Positions 15,538-24,682 of a DNA stretch of 50,280 nucleotides are shown one piece after another; position 1 is the first letter of the stretch, and each line of letters starts with the position of its first letter. The translations under genes were made by a program, and so were the position numbers. Source of the DNA: an uncultured Prevotella sp. (GTDB lineage: Bacteria; Bacteroidota; Bacteroidia; Bacteroidales; Bacteroidaceae); NCBI GenBank assembly GCA_905233425.1, contig CAJOEC010000070.1, positions 1-50,280 on the forward strand, read 5' to 3'. A model generated the notes under the pieces. The model was not told the DNA's origin and did not search any database. It was given only the letters and a program-made list of their open reading frames with translations.

Positions 15538-16995
15538 CTATTCAGGCTCGGTGAAGTCCTTTATCCAGTTTCCGAAGCCTCGCTTGAATTTGTTCCATTT
15601 GCTGTTCTCCTTCTTGCGCCGGAGTTCCTCCTCGGCGCGGCGCTCTTCCTCCTCACGGCGCAGACGTTCTTCTTCCTCTTTCATCTTCCTTGCTTCCTCT
15701 TGGGCCCTTTCTTCCTCCTGTGCTGTGCGAATCACTCCGGGGGCCACCTCGTGGGCCTGTCGGGGCTTGCGTGGGTTGACGCCGGGTGTCTCGTGGTTGT
15801 CGTTGTCGAAGAGGTCGCCGTTGGGGTCGATGATGCCTCCTGCGCAGTTCTGGTCGCCCTTTATGAGCAGTCCTAAGACTGTGTTGTACATGGCGTTCTT
15901 GGCCTTTATCTGGTCGTTGCCGCTGTTGATGGTGGCGGTGACGAACTTTGCCACGCGCACCTTTTCAATGCGTGTGCTGTTGGAGAAAGCCTTCTCGATG
16001 TTCTTCATGTTTGCGCCACCGCCGGTGAGGATGATTCCTCCGAGCAGCTTGCCGTAGTATTCATCGGGAATCTGGTAGCGCACGTTCTCGATGATTTCTT
16101 CCATGCGGCCCTCGACAATCTCGATGAAACGGCGGCTCTCCACCTGACGGTCGGGGTCGATGGAGTATTTCAGCGTGGGGTCGATCTCGCTGTTGTCGGT
16201 ATATGCCGATGCGTACTTGATTTTCATGGCCTCAGCCTCGCTCTCCTCCATCTGCAGCGACGCGATGTCCTTTGTCACATTGTTGGAGCCGATGGGTATG
16301 ACCACGAGATGACGGAGCACGTTCTTCCAGAACACCGAGACGGTGGTGGTGTCGGCGCCGATGTCGACGAGCGCGCATCCCGAGCGTTTCTCGCCCTCGG
16401 TAAGCACGGCGTCGGCCAGTGCCAGCGGAGCCAGGAACATGTCGGCCACATTGATGTTCGCGCTCTCGAAGCAGCGGTTGAGGTTCATGTAGAACTCGTT
16501 CCTTGCCACGATGTTGAGGAAATTGCCCTCCAAGCGGTTTGCCCTGATTCCCACGGGGTCCATCTGGTACTGGGAGTCCACACGGTACTCCTGCTCGGCC
16601 ACGTCGAGTATTCTCTGCTCAGGGTACTCCATATTGCGGTTGGAGTCCATGAGGTCGGCCACCATCTCCTGTGTGACGATGGCGTTCTGCGAGAGGTCCA
16701 TGGCGAGAGTGTTCTTCACGCCACGTATGCTCTGGCCTCCAACACCGACGAAGACCTGGGTTATGCGCTGCTTCAGCTGCCCCTCCAGTTTCTTCACGAT
16801 GTTTGTCAGGCATTGCGCAGTCTTGTCGATGTTGTAGACCCTGCCTTTGCGAATGAACGATGAAGAGTCCTCCCTGACAATGGCCAGCACGGAGATGCTG
16901 CCGTCGGGCTTCTTCTGGCCGGCAATGCCCGTCACCTTCGATGAGCCGAGCTCTACCGCCACGATAAAGTCTTTTTGTTCTGCTGTTGTTGCCAT
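15538..16995 (-). CDS. ftsA: cell division protein FtsA
   Basis: Actin-like ATPase that tethers FtsZ to the membrane, 485 residues. The start 'FIVAVELGSSKVTGIAG' is phosphate-1, 'ALVDIGADTTTVSVF' phosphate-2 and 'GGIILTGGGANMKNIE' the adenosine motif. The 1C subdomain lies between them. After ~residue 390 there is a long Glu/Arg-rich coiled coil, ending in an amphipathic helix 'WNKFKRGFGNWIKDF', the expected membrane-targeting peptide; the coiled-coil tail is longer than in E. coli and usual in Bacteroidetes. It lies 75 bases upstream of the ftsZ start. Confidence 0.96.
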   Translation of the reverse strand: MATTAEQKDFIVAVELGSSKVTGIAGQKKPDGSISVLAIVREDSSSFIRKGRVYNIDKTAQCLTNIVKKLEGQLKQRITQVFVGVGGQSIRGVKNTLAMDLSQNAIVTQEMVADLMDSNRNMEYPEQRILDVAEQEYRVDSQYQMDPVGIRANRLEGNFLNIVARNEFYMNLNRCFESANINVADMFLAPLALADAVLTEGEKRSGCALVDIGADTTTVSVFWKNVLRHLVVIPIGSNNVTKDIASLQMEESEAEAMKIKYASAYTDNSEIDPTLKYSIDPDRQVESRRFIEIVEGRMEEIIENVRYQIPDEYYGKLLGGIILTGGGANMKNIEKAFSNSTRIEKVRVAKFVTATINSGNDQIKAKNAMYNTVLGLLIKGDQNCAGGIIDPNGDLFDNDNHETPGVNPRKPRQAHEVAPGVIRTAQEEERAQEEARKMKEEEERLRREEEERRAEEELRRKKENSKWNKFKRGFGNWIKDFTEPE

Positions 16996-17044
16996 AGCTA
17001 TATATATTTACGATTTACAAATTTATGATTTACGATTTGACGCA

Positions 17045-17123
17045 CTCATCGCTCATCACTAAACACTAATCACTAAACACTAATCACTAAACACTAATCA
17101 CTAATCACTAATCACTAATCACT
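17045..17123. repeat. CACTAATCACTAA simple-sequence array between ftsQ and ftsA
   Basis: Units of CTAATCA and CTAAACA fill the ftsQ-ftsA spacer. The ftsQ stop codon (TGA, complement of 17119-17121) is part of the array. Next to it, 17008-17040 holds ATTTACGATTTACAAATT-type repeats, seen again upstream of rpoC. Confidence 0.85.
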
Positions 17124-17850
17124 TCTTCTTGCAAATAATCTGGTTGTTGTATTCGACGCTCACTCGCGAGTATTTGTTCCATCCGGCCTCATTGAGTCCG
17201 TAACGGTAGAACTTCTTCAGGCGTTCCAGTTTCTTCTTCACACCTGTGGGCTGGCCCAGATAGACAATGTGGTCGCCAACGCGGGGCACCATCTCCACCG
17301 AGCCGTCGGCAAGGATGTTGAACTGCACGATCTCGCTTTTCCAGAACTCGTCTTTGTTGATGAGGTTGGCCAGCGGAGCAAGTACTTTGGCTGCATACTG
17401 GTGGTCTATGTCGCCAGTGGTGACAATGAGCTTGCAGGAATACTGCGTGTGGGGCATGGGACGGCCCTTGCTGTCCACGTAGTAGTCCTCGCCCTTGCTG
17501 TTCATCACCCTGATGACGGGTATGCGCTGGTGGATGTTTATCTCCACCACGTTGTCCTGGGTCTTCCAGCACTCGGCGCTCTCAATGAGTTCCTTGCCCT
17601 CGAGAGCTTCTTCCATCTCGCGCAGGTTGATGGTCTCCATCGCCTTGCCTACAGGTGAGAGATGGTCGGAAATGAGCATGCGCCTTACATCGTCACACGT
17701 GAGGAAACCGGGCATGATGTCCTCCTCAATGGTGATATTTACATCGCGGCAGACAACTGTGCCGTCGGGTTTGTTAAAAGCCATCATGGCTAAGGCCAGG
17801 TAAACGGCCAGGACTAAGTTGAAGCTGATGAGAAGAATTTTTTTCCACAT
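17119..17850 (-). CDS. ftsQ: cell division protein FtsQ
   Basis: Bitopic divisome protein of 243 residues with a short cytoplasmic N-terminus, one membrane segment (residues ~5-24) and a periplasmic region starting with a POTRA-like part ('VNITIEEDIMPGFLTCDDVRRML'), followed by the FtsQ/DivIB beta domain ('NVVEINIHQRIPVIRVMNSKGEDYYVDSKG'). It links FtsL/FtsW/PBP to the early ring. Sequence is divergent from proteobacterial FtsQ, but position between murC and ftsA supports the call. Confidence 0.9.
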   Translation of the reverse strand: MWKKILLISFNLVLAVYLALAMMAFNKPDGTVVCRDVNITIEEDIMPGFLTCDDVRRMLISDHLSPVGKAMETINLREMEEALEGKELIESAECWKTQDNVVEINIHQRIPVIRVMNSKGEDYYVDSKGRPMPHTQYSCKLIVTTGDIDHQYAAKVLAPLANLINKDEFWKSEIVQFNILADGSVEMVPRVGDHIVYLGQPTGVKKKLERLKKFYRYGLNEAGWNKYSRVSVEYNNQIICKKK

Positions 17851-17884
17851 GGTTTTGAAGGGTTTTTATTGTGACTTGTTGGGA

Positions 17885-19363
17885 CTAATTGTTATTTCGT
17901 AGGATCTTTGCGATTTGGGGGACTTGGTTGTCGAGGTCGCCGGCGCCGAGGACTACGAGGACATCGAAGGTGCGGCTCTTGACGAGTGGAAGCACCTCGT
18001 CCTTGGTTATGAGCTGCCGTTCAACGCCTGGTGCCAGACGGTCGTAGATGAGCTGCGACGTCACGCCCTCGATGGGCTGCTCACGAGCGGGGTAGATGTC
18101 GGTCAGGATCACCTCGTCGAGCTGGCTCAGAGCCTCGGCAAACTCGCGGTAGAAGTCGCGGGTGCGGGTGTAGAGGTGGGGCTGGAAGATTGCGGTGATG
18201 TGGCGGTCGCGGTAGAGCTGGCGCAGCGAGCGGGCACTCTCGTAGATCTCCTTCGGGTGGTGGGCATAGTCGCTGAGGAACACCAACTGCGGGGTGTTTA
18301 TCTTGAAGTCGAAGCGGCGGTCCACACCGTTGTATGTCCTCATGCCGTAGCGCAGCTCTTCGGCCGTGCAGCCCGCCAATTGTGCCATGGCCATGGCGGC
18401 GATGCCGTTCTCGATGTTGATGGGTATGGGATGGCCCAGGAAGATGTTGCGGACACACTCGATTGGTGAGATGAAGTCGAAGGTTATCGTGCCGTTTTCT
18501 ATCTTCACGTTCTCAGCATGGAAGTCACCCTCGTCGATGGAATAGTCGTAGCGGCGCACGTCATCTTGCAGCCGTTCCTTCATCTCGAGTCCGCGATGCA
18601 CAATGAGTGCTCCGCCCGGCTGGATGAGGCTGGTGTAGTGGGCGAAGCTCTCCAAGTATGCTTCTTTCGTCCCGTAGATGTCGAGATGGTCGGGGTCGGT
18701 GGCCGTGATGACGGTCATCCACGGCGTGAGGTGGTGGAAGGAGCGGTCGAACTCGTCGGCCTCTACAACAACGTAGTCGGAATCGGAGACAATGTAGTTA
18801 GTGCCGTAGTTCTTGGTGATGCCTCCCAAGAAGGCGTTGCAGTCGAGATGGCTCTGGTGCATGATGTGGGCGCACATAGCGCTGGTGGTGGTCTTGCCGT
18901 GGGTGCCGGCGACGCACAGTCCGCGCATCTGGCGTGTCAGCGTGCCAAGCAGCTGTGCACGCTTCTGAATCTCGAAGCCGATCTGGCGGAAGTATTGCAG
19001 TTCCTGGTGGTTGGACGGAATGGCCGGGGTGTAGACCACGAGGCATCGTGAGGCGTTCTTGCAGACATCAGGAATCTGTTGCACATCATCTTCATAGTGT
19101 ATCAGCGCCCCCTCTTTCTCCAACAGACGGGTGAGGTCGGAGGGCGTGCGGTCGTAGCCCGCCACGACGAGGCCGCGATGGATGAAATAGCGTGCTATGG
19201 CGCTCATGCCGATGCCACCGATGCCTATGAAGTAGACAGCGTTCAAGCCCCCTGGGTTAGAAGGCTGGGTGCCAGGACGACCTGCAAAGCCACCTGAGTT
19301 TTGGGGCTGAGAGGCTGGACAACCCACGTTTGTGTTATGTTTCTCTTCCATAATAATCTTCAT
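17885..19363 (-). CDS. murC: UDP-N-acetylmuramate--L-alanine ligase
   Basis: Cytoplasmic Mur ligase adding L-Ala to UDP-MurNAc, 492 residues. 'VYFIGIGGIGMSAIARYF' is the N-terminal Rossmann glycine-rich motif, 'GTHGKTTTSAM' the ATP loop and 'DYAHHPKEI' a C-terminal domain mark. The start overlaps the murG stop (TAATG). Between the start and the conserved core lie about 40 extra residues ('MEEKHNTNVGCPASQPQ...'), whose DNA resembles the first codons of murG; a TTG right before NAVYFIG is the only alternative start. So the leader is probably translated here. An ATG at 19351 is also possible. Confidence 0.95.
   Translation of the reverse strand: MKIIMEEKHNTNVGCPASQPQNSGGFAGRPGTQPSNPGGLNAVYFIGIGGIGMSAIARYFIHRGLVVAGYDRTPSDLTRLLEKEGALIHYEDDVQQIPDVCKNASRCLVVYTPAIPSNHQELQYFRQIGFEIQKRAQLLGTLTRQMRGLCVAGTHGKTTTSAMCAHIMHQSHLDCNAFLGGITKNYGTNYIVSDSDYVVVEADEFDRSFHHLTPWMTVITATDPDHLDIYGTKEAYLESFAHYTSLIQPGGALIVHRGLEMKERLQDDVRRYDYSIDEGDFHAENVKIENGTITFDFISPIECVRNIFLGHPIPINIENGIAAMAMAQLAGCTAEELRYGMRTYNGVDRRFDFKINTPQLVFLSDYAHHPKEIYESARSLRQLYRDRHITAIFQPHLYTRTRDFYREFAEALSQLDEVILTDIYPAREQPIEGVTSQLIYDRLAPGVERQLITKDEVLPLVKSRTFDVLVVLGAGDLDNQVPQIAKILRNNN
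19303..19363 (-). repeat. murC leader repeat (pair with 20531-20588)
   Basis: The first ~60 bases of murC and of the murG start region align with few differences (shared ATGAAGA-TAT-ATGGAAGAGA and CAAACGT-GGT-GT-CAGCC). The similarity extends upstream of the murG ATG, so it is a DNA duplication rather than a shared protein domain. Confidence 0.75.
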
Positions 19364-20577
19364 TAAATACCCTTGGTGTCTGAAGCCAGCTTCAGCACCT
19401 CTTCGGCTATGATTCTTGCGCTGTCGGGCAATGCCATTTTCTTTACATTCTCGCTTAGTGAGCGCAGTTTCGCATCGTCGGCGACGGTCTTTATGGCCAG
19501 TGGTATGAGTTTCTCGCGGGCCTCGGCATCCTTCACGTAGAGGGCGGCATCGCGGTTGGCGAGTGCCAGCGCGTTCTTCGTCTGGTGGTCTTCTGCCACA
19601 TTGGGACTGGGAACCAAGATTACTGGCTTGCCAATGAGACAGAACTCCGAGATGCTGCTTGCTCCGGCACGGCTGATGACCAGGTCGGCGGCGCGATAGG
19701 CGGCGGCCATGTCGGTGATGAAGGCTTGGAGCTTGAGGTTTGAGAGTTGAGAGTTGAGAGTTGAGCGTTGAGAGCTGAGAGTAGAGTGTTGAGAGTTGTA
19801 TTCTTTCAGACGCTGCTCCATCTCCTCGCTGTAGTATTTGCCTGTCTGCCAGATGAACTGCAGGCCGGAGTCGGCAATCTCGTTGAGGTGGGCAAGCACG
19901 CTCTCGTTGATGGTGCGTGCGCCGAGGCTGCCGCCTACCAACAGGACTGTCTTCTTCTCAGGCGACAAGCCGAAACTCTTCAAAGCCTCCTCGCGGGTGA
20001 CCTTTGAGTCGAGCAGCGACTGCCGCACGGGGTTGCCCGTAAGCATTATCTTTTCGGCAGGGAAGAAACGCTCCATACCCTCGTATGCCACGCAAATCTT
20101 CTTTGCCTTCGCTGCCAACTGCTTGTTGGCCAGTCCGGCATAGCTGTTCTGCTCCTGGATGAGCGTCGGTATGCCCATGCTGTTGGCGGCTCCTAATGCC
20201 GCGCTGCTGGCATATCCTCCAACCCCAACGGCCACCTGCGGACGGAACTCGCGCAGAATCTGCTTGGCCATGCGCTTGCTGCGCAGATAGTCGAGCGCCA
20301 CACCTATGTTGCCGGGCTTCCACAACGGGCGCAGGAATCCGCGTATGGGCAGACCCTTTATCTCGTAGCCGGCTTGGGGCACGCGCTGCATCTCCATCTT
20401 CCCCTCGGCACCGATGAAGAGAATCTGTGCGTCGGGTTGCAACTCGCGTATGGCGTTGGCTATCGACACAGCAGGGAAGATATGCCCTCCTGTCCCGCCG
20501 CCGCTGATGATGACTCGAAAATCCATGCGAGGGTGGGGGGCTGAACTACCTACGTTTGCGTTGTATCTCTCTTCCAT
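19363..20577 (-). CDS. murG: UDP-GlcNAc--lipid I GlcNAc transferase MurG
   Basis: Peripheral inner-membrane GT28 transferase making lipid II. 'VIISGGGTGGHIFPAVSIANAI' is the donor-domain glycine loop; 'VGVGGYASSAALGAA', 'GGSLGARTINE' and 'LVISRAGASSISEF' are family marks. The family start corresponds to MDFRVIIS (ATG at 20529); the frame is open to an ATG at 20577 that adds 16 residues (MEERYNANVG...) matching the murC leader. Residues near 262-281 ('NSQHSTLSSQRSTLNSQLSN') are translated GAGTTGAGA spacer repeats placed just before the conserved 'AFITDMAAAYRAADLVISRAG', in a surface region, so function may survive. Confidence 0.95.
   Translation of the reverse strand: MEERYNANVGSSAPHPRMDFRVIISGGGTGGHIFPAVSIANAIRELQPDAQILFIGAEGKMEMQRVPQAGYEIKGLPIRGFLRPLWKPGNIGVALDYLRSKRMAKQILREFRPQVAVGVGGYASSAALGAANSMGIPTLIQEQNSYAGLANKQLAAKAKKICVAYEGMERFFPAEKIMLTGNPVRQSLLDSKVTREEALKSFGLSPEKKTVLLVGGSLGARTINESVLAHLNEIADSGLQFIWQTGKYYSEEMEQRLKEYNSQHSTLSSQRSTLNSQLSNLKLQAFITDMAAAYRAADLVISRAGASSISEFCLIGKPVILVPSPNVAEDHQTKNALALANRDAALYVKDAEAREKLIPLAIKTVADDAKLRSLSENVKKMALPDSARIIAEEVLKLASDTKGI
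19739..19798. repeat. GAGAGTTGA simple-sequence repeat inside murG
   Basis: Seven or so units of the repeat type found at 4578-4690, in frame, adding roughly 20 Ser/Thr/Leu/Asn/Gln residues to MurG. Confidence 0.85.
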
Positions 20578-20588
20578 ATACTCTTCAT
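20531..20588 (-). repeat. murG leader repeat (pair with 19303-19363)
   Basis: Copy of the murC leader at the start of murG; it includes an ATGAAGAGTAT upstream of the murG ATG that matches the murC start but is out of frame here. Confidence 0.75.
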
Positions 20589-20626
20589 TCAGTTAATTGC
20601 CTTGGACATACCACTTGCTTTAGTGA

Positions 20627-21895
20627 CTACTGGGCTTGTTCCGTCTCCACAGTAACCTTCTTCGCGTTGCGGCTGACGCTGAGAATTGCTCCGATGTATG
20701 CACAGTTGACGATGGTCGACGTTCCGCCCTTTGAAATGAGCGGCAACGGCTGGCCGGTGACAATGCCGAAGTCGACGGCCACGCACATGTTGATGACTGC
20801 CTGGAACACGAGCAGCAGGGCCAGACCCATGACGAGGAACGCAGGGAAATTGTTCTCGCAGCGGCTGGCTATGCGTGCCGTGCGGAAGAGCAGTATGATG
20901 TAGAGGAACACCACAAGTATGGCTCCTATGATGCCCATCTCCTCGATGATGATGGCATAGATGAAGTCGGAGAATGCCTGCGGCAGATAGTCGCGCTCCA
21001 CACTGTTGCCCGGGCCTTTGCCTATTATTCCGCTGGAAGCTATCGCAAGGTTGGCATGTGTCACCTGGTAGTTGTCGTCGGTAATCTCGTAGTTCTTCGG
21101 GTCTTCGGGCTTGCCGGGCTTCAGCAGACGGTTGCGCCATGTGCCGAAACGGTGGGTCACCGACTCGAAGATGTTCTTGTCGCCCTTGTCTTTCTTCACA
21201 GTCCGCTCAGTCTTCACGCCAGCCTTCAAGTCGGCCAGCTCCTGCGATGCCTCCTTGTCCATGCTTCCCAGTCCGAACACAAGAGCGGCGAATAATGCTG
21301 CTGCCAGAGCCATGACCCCGGTGAGCTTGGCCATGTTCTTCCACGGCATTCGTCCCAGTATCATCATCAGATAGATGACGGCAAAGAGCAGTACGGCGGT
21401 GGAGAGGTTCTCCCTCAGAATGAGCAGCACGGCGGGAACAGAAAGCCAAAGAATGTATTTCATGGCCAACGGGTCTGACCCGCTGCCGTCTTCGCGCTGC
21501 ATGGCACTTAGAATCTGTGCCGTGGTGAGGACCATCGTGCCCTTCGCCAGTTCCGATGGTTGGAAGGTGAAAAACGGCAGCTGTATCACGCGGTTGGCAC
21601 CGTTGATGCTCTCACCCCAGAAGAGCACCCATATCAGCGTGGCGTAGGTGAGGAGGAGCATAAGTGGCGTTATCAGCTTGAAGTAGCGGCATGGCACCTT
21701 CTGGGTTACAAGGACAATGCCGAGACCTATAATTATCAGACCGCTATGGTAGAAGAACGGGCCAAGGTAGTTGTGGGTCTTGTATGTGAGGGTGCTCGAG
21801 GCCGAAAAGACCTCGACAATACTTATCAGGCAGAGGAAGAGAAACACCATCCAGATGCCTTTGTCGCCTTTGAAGATATTCTTAAACTTGGGCAT
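20627..21895 (-). CDS. ftsW: lipid II polymerase FtsW (SEDS family)
   Basis: Septal peptidoglycan glycosyltransferase of the SEDS family, 422 residues with about ten membrane segments. Family marks include 'TYKTHNYLGPFFYHSGLI', 'FTFQPSELAKGTMVLTTA', and 'GIIGKGPGNSVERDYLPQAFSDFIYAIIIEEMG'. A charged extracytoplasmic insertion (~residues 215-260, Lys/Glu/Asp-rich) between central helices is longer than in E. coli. It works with the PBP encoded four genes upstream. It ends 49 bases before murG. Confidence 0.94.
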   Translation of the reverse strand: MPKFKNIFKGDKGIWMVFLFLCLISIVEVFSASSTLTYKTHNYLGPFFYHSGLIIIGLGIVLVTQKVPCRYFKLITPLMLLLTYATLIWVLFWGESINGANRVIQLPFFTFQPSELAKGTMVLTTAQILSAMQREDGSGSDPLAMKYILWLSVPAVLLILRENLSTAVLLFAVIYLMMILGRMPWKNMAKLTGVMALAAALFAALVFGLGSMDKEASQELADLKAGVKTERTVKKDKGDKNIFESVTHRFGTWRNRLLKPGKPEDPKNYEITDDNYQVTHANLAIASSGIIGKGPGNSVERDYLPQAFSDFIYAIIIEEMGIIGAILVVFLYIILLFRTARIASRCENNFPAFLVMGLALLLVFQAVINMCVAVDFGIVTGQPLPLISKGGTSTIVNCAYIGAILSVSRNAKKVTVETEQAQ

Positions 21896-21962
21896 AGTTT
21901 TTCAGGGATTAATGGGTTTTTGTTCTGTTCGTTTCGACTCAGTCGCAACATACGTGAAGGGC

Positions 21963-23297
21963 TTACAGGTTGCGGACCAGTTCCTTGAACTGCTCACCAC
22001 GGTCCTCCATGTTCTTGAAGAGGTCGAAGGATGCGCAGCAGGGCGAGAGGAGTACTGTCTCTCCGGGCTGTGCCAGCTCGTAGCAGGCCTCGACGCACTC
22101 CTTCATGGAGTGGGTGTCGCGGACGGTGATGCCCAGCGAGTCGAAGTTCTGGTGCAGCTTCGTGTTGTCGGCACCGAGATAGACCAATGCGGAGCACTTT
22201 TCGCGTATGAGCGGCTTGATGGGTTCGTAGTCGTTGCCCTTGTCCTTGCCTCCGACGATGAGTACGACCTTCGTCTTCATTGAGTCGAGGGCATACCAGC
22301 AGGCGTCGACGTTGGTGGCCTTCGAGTCGTTCACATACTGCACGCCGCGCACCATGCACACTTTTTCAAGGCGGTGCTCCACACCGGGGAAGTCGCTGAG
22401 GCTCTTGCGAATCACTTCCTTCTTTATTCCGGCGATGTTGCCGGCCAGTCCGGCAGCCAATGAGTTGTAGATGTTGTGGCGTCCGGTGAGGCTCAGCTCT
22501 TCCTGCTCCATGTTGAACGGCGTTGGCTTCTCCAGCGTGTACTTTCCTTCCTCGATGTAGCCGATGCTGCCCCGGCCTTTCAGCTCGGAGAACGGGTACT
22601 GTATGGCCTTGATGTCGTATTTCTCCAGCTCGCGGCGAATGATGGGATCGTCGTTCCAGTAGATGAAAGCGTCGGTGGGTGTCTGGTTCTGCACAATGCG
22701 CATCTTGGCATCCACATAGTTCTGCATCTTGAAGCCGTAGCGGTCCAGATGGTCAGGCGTGATGTTGAGCAGGATGGCGATGTTTGCCCGGAAGTCGTAC
22801 ATATTGTCGAGCTGGAACGAAGAGAGTTCGATGATGTAGTACTCGTGGGGCTCTTCGGCCACCTGTAGTGCCAACGAGCGCCCGATGTTCCCGGCCAGTC
22901 CGGCGTCGTAGCCCGCAGCCCTGAAGATGTGGTATATGAGCGACGTGGTGGTGGTCTTGCCGTTTGAGCCTGTTATGCATATCATCTTCGACGTGGTGTA
23001 GCGTCCGGCAAACTCGATCTCGCTGATGATGGGTATGCCGGTTTCTATTGCCTTTGCCACGATTGGGGCCGTGTCGGGAATGCCGGGCGACTTTATTATC
23101 TCCCCGGCATTGAGTATGAGGCTCTCGGTGTGGCCTCCCTCTTCCCAGGGGATGTCGCGCTCGTCGAGCATTTTCTTGTAGCGCGGGGCTATGGCCGACC
23201 CGTCGCTGACAAACACGTCGAAACCTTCTTTCTTTGCCAAAGCGGCGGCACCGGCGCCGCTCTCGCCTGCTCCTAATATGACTTTCCTGTTATTCAT
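21963..23297 (-). CDS. murD: UDP-N-acetylmuramoyl-L-alanine--D-glutamate ligase
   Basis: Mur ligase adding D-Glu, 444 residues. N-terminal 'VILGAGESGAGAAALAKKEG' binds the UDP substrate, 'ITGSNGKTTTTSLIYHI' is the ATP loop, 'NITPDHLDRYG' and 'HRLEKVCMVRGVQYVNDSKATN' are central and C-terminal signatures. Length normal. It lies between mraY (42 bases) and ftsW (67 bases), with GACTTATGGG repeats in the leader. Confidence 0.96.
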   Translation of the reverse strand: MNNRKVILGAGESGAGAAALAKKEGFDVFVSDGSAIAPRYKKMLDERDIPWEEGGHTESLILNAGEIIKSPGIPDTAPIVAKAIETGIPIISEIEFAGRYTTSKMICITGSNGKTTTTSLIYHIFRAAGYDAGLAGNIGRSLALQVAEEPHEYYIIELSSFQLDNMYDFRANIAILLNITPDHLDRYGFKMQNYVDAKMRIVQNQTPTDAFIYWNDDPIIRRELEKYDIKAIQYPFSELKGRGSIGYIEEGKYTLEKPTPFNMEQEELSLTGRHNIYNSLAAGLAGNIAGIKKEVIRKSLSDFPGVEHRLEKVCMVRGVQYVNDSKATNVDACWYALDSMKTKVVLIVGGKDKGNDYEPIKPLIREKCSALVYLGADNTKLHQNFDSLGITVRDTHSMKECVEACYELAQPGETVLLSPCCASFDLFKNMEDRGEQFKELVRNL

Positions 23298-23300
23298 CGT

Positions 23301-23336
23301 TTTATGGGACTTATGGGACCTATGGGACTTATGGGG
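23301..23336. repeat. TTATGGGAC repeats between mraY and murD
   Basis: Four units of the GACTTATGGG family fill the spacer upstream of the murD ATG. Confidence 0.85.
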
Positions 23337-23338
23337 CT

Positions 23339-24628
23339 TTATCTTATCTTCAGAGTTATTATAGTCATTGCTGCCAGTATGATGGTTACTATCCAGAAGC
23401 GGATGGTGACGGTGACCTCGTGGAATGGGCGGTGAGGCCAGTCGCGGAAGATGTAGATGCTACCCTCCTGCTCACGCTTCACCACCGTCTTGTCGAGCAC
23501 ACGGAAGGCATCGTGAATGGGGGCGCCGCGGAACACACGCACCATCTTCTTCTGTCCCATGCGACGGGCAATCTTCGGCCACGTCTTCTGGATGATGACG
23601 CTAAGGCTTTCGACAAAGAATATGCCGCAGAGGATGGGCAGCAGCAGCTCCTTGTGGATGATGACTGCGCAGACACCGATGATGCCGCCGATGGTCAGCG
23701 ACCCCGTGTCGCCCATAAAGATACTTGCGGGATAGGCGTTGTACCACAGGAAACCGATCATGGCACCGACGAATGCAGCAAGGAAGATGACCAGCTCCTC
23801 ACTATGTGGGATGTACATGATGTCGAAATAGCTGGCATAGCCGATGTGGGACGACACGTAGGCGAAGATGCCGAGGGCGACACCGATGATGGCCGAGTTG
23901 CCGGCGCACATGCCGTCGAGTCCGTCGTTCATGTTCGCGCCGTTGCTCACCGCCGTTACCACTATGATGGTCATGATGACGAAGACAATCCAGCCGGCTG
24001 CAACCTTATGCTCACCCACAAACGACATCATCTCCGAGTAGCTCAGGTTGTGGTGCTTCGTGAACGGGATGGTGGTCTGCAACGACTTGTGGGCCTCCTT
24101 CTCGTGCTTCACCACCTCTTTATCGACAGACTGCGGCGAGCTGATGTTCTCGCGCATCACCGCATCGGGACTGAGGTAGAGTGTCAGGCCTACGATGAAG
24201 CCTATCGACACCTGGCCAACAATCTTCCACTTGCCCTTCAGACCGTCTTTTTTCTGGCGGAACACCTTGATATAGTCGTCGAGGAAGCCCAAGAAACCGA
24301 GCCACACAGTAGTGATGACCATGAGGATGAGGTAGACGTTGCGTATGCGCCCCAAGAGCAGCACGGGTACGAGTATGGCGACAATGATGATGATGCCGCC
24401 CATGGTCGGCGTGCCCTTCTTGCTCTCGCCAAACGGGTCGATTTCGGGGTCGCGCTCTATGTCGAAGATCTCCTTGTGCTTCATCCACTTGATGAACCAC
24501 TCGCCAAACCAAGCCGAGATAATCAGCGACAGGATGAGAGCCAGCAGCGCACGGAATGAGATGTAGCTCCAGAGGCGCGCCCCGGTAATATCGAATTGCT
24601 CCAAGTATCGAAACAGATAGTACAGCAT
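23339..24628 (-). CDS. mraY: phospho-N-acetylmuramoyl-pentapeptide transferase
   Basis: Polytopic enzyme making lipid I from UDP-MurNAc-pentapeptide and undecaprenyl phosphate, 429 residues, ~10 membrane segments. Motifs: 'KKGTPTMGGIIII', the Mg-binding pair in 'GFLDDYIKV', 'NDGLDGMCAG' and 'FMGDTGSLTIGGIIG', plus 'APIHDAFR' near the C-terminus. A ~45-residue loop ('SPQSVDKEVVKHEKEAHKSL') absent from E. coli MraY is usual in Bacteroidetes. The frame around it is open on the other strand only by composition. Confidence 0.96.
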   Translation of the reverse strand: MLYYLFRYLEQFDITGARLWSYISFRALLALILSLIISAWFGEWFIKWMKHKEIFDIERDPEIDPFGESKKGTPTMGGIIIIVAILVPVLLLGRIRNVYLILMVITTVWLGFLGFLDDYIKVFRQKKDGLKGKWKIVGQVSIGFIVGLTLYLSPDAVMRENISSPQSVDKEVVKHEKEAHKSLQTTIPFTKHHNLSYSEMMSFVGEHKVAAGWIVFVIMTIIVVTAVSNGANMNDGLDGMCAGNSAIIGVALGIFAYVSSHIGYASYFDIMYIPHSEELVIFLAAFVGAMIGFLWYNAYPASIFMGDTGSLTIGGIIGVCAVIIHKELLLPILCGIFFVESLSVIIQKTWPKIARRMGQKKMVRVFRGAPIHDAFRVLDKTVVKREQEGSIYIFRDWPHRPFHEVTVTIRFWIVTIILAAMTIITLKIR

Positions 24629-24682
24629 ATTTTTTCCTTTTTTCTGACAACTGATTAAGACTGATTACACGTGTAATTCGTT

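Noticed and set aside
23420..24559. 379-residue open frame antisense to mraY
   Set aside because: Asp/His/Val/Glu-rich shadow of a GC-rich gene; MraY is intact on the opposite strand.
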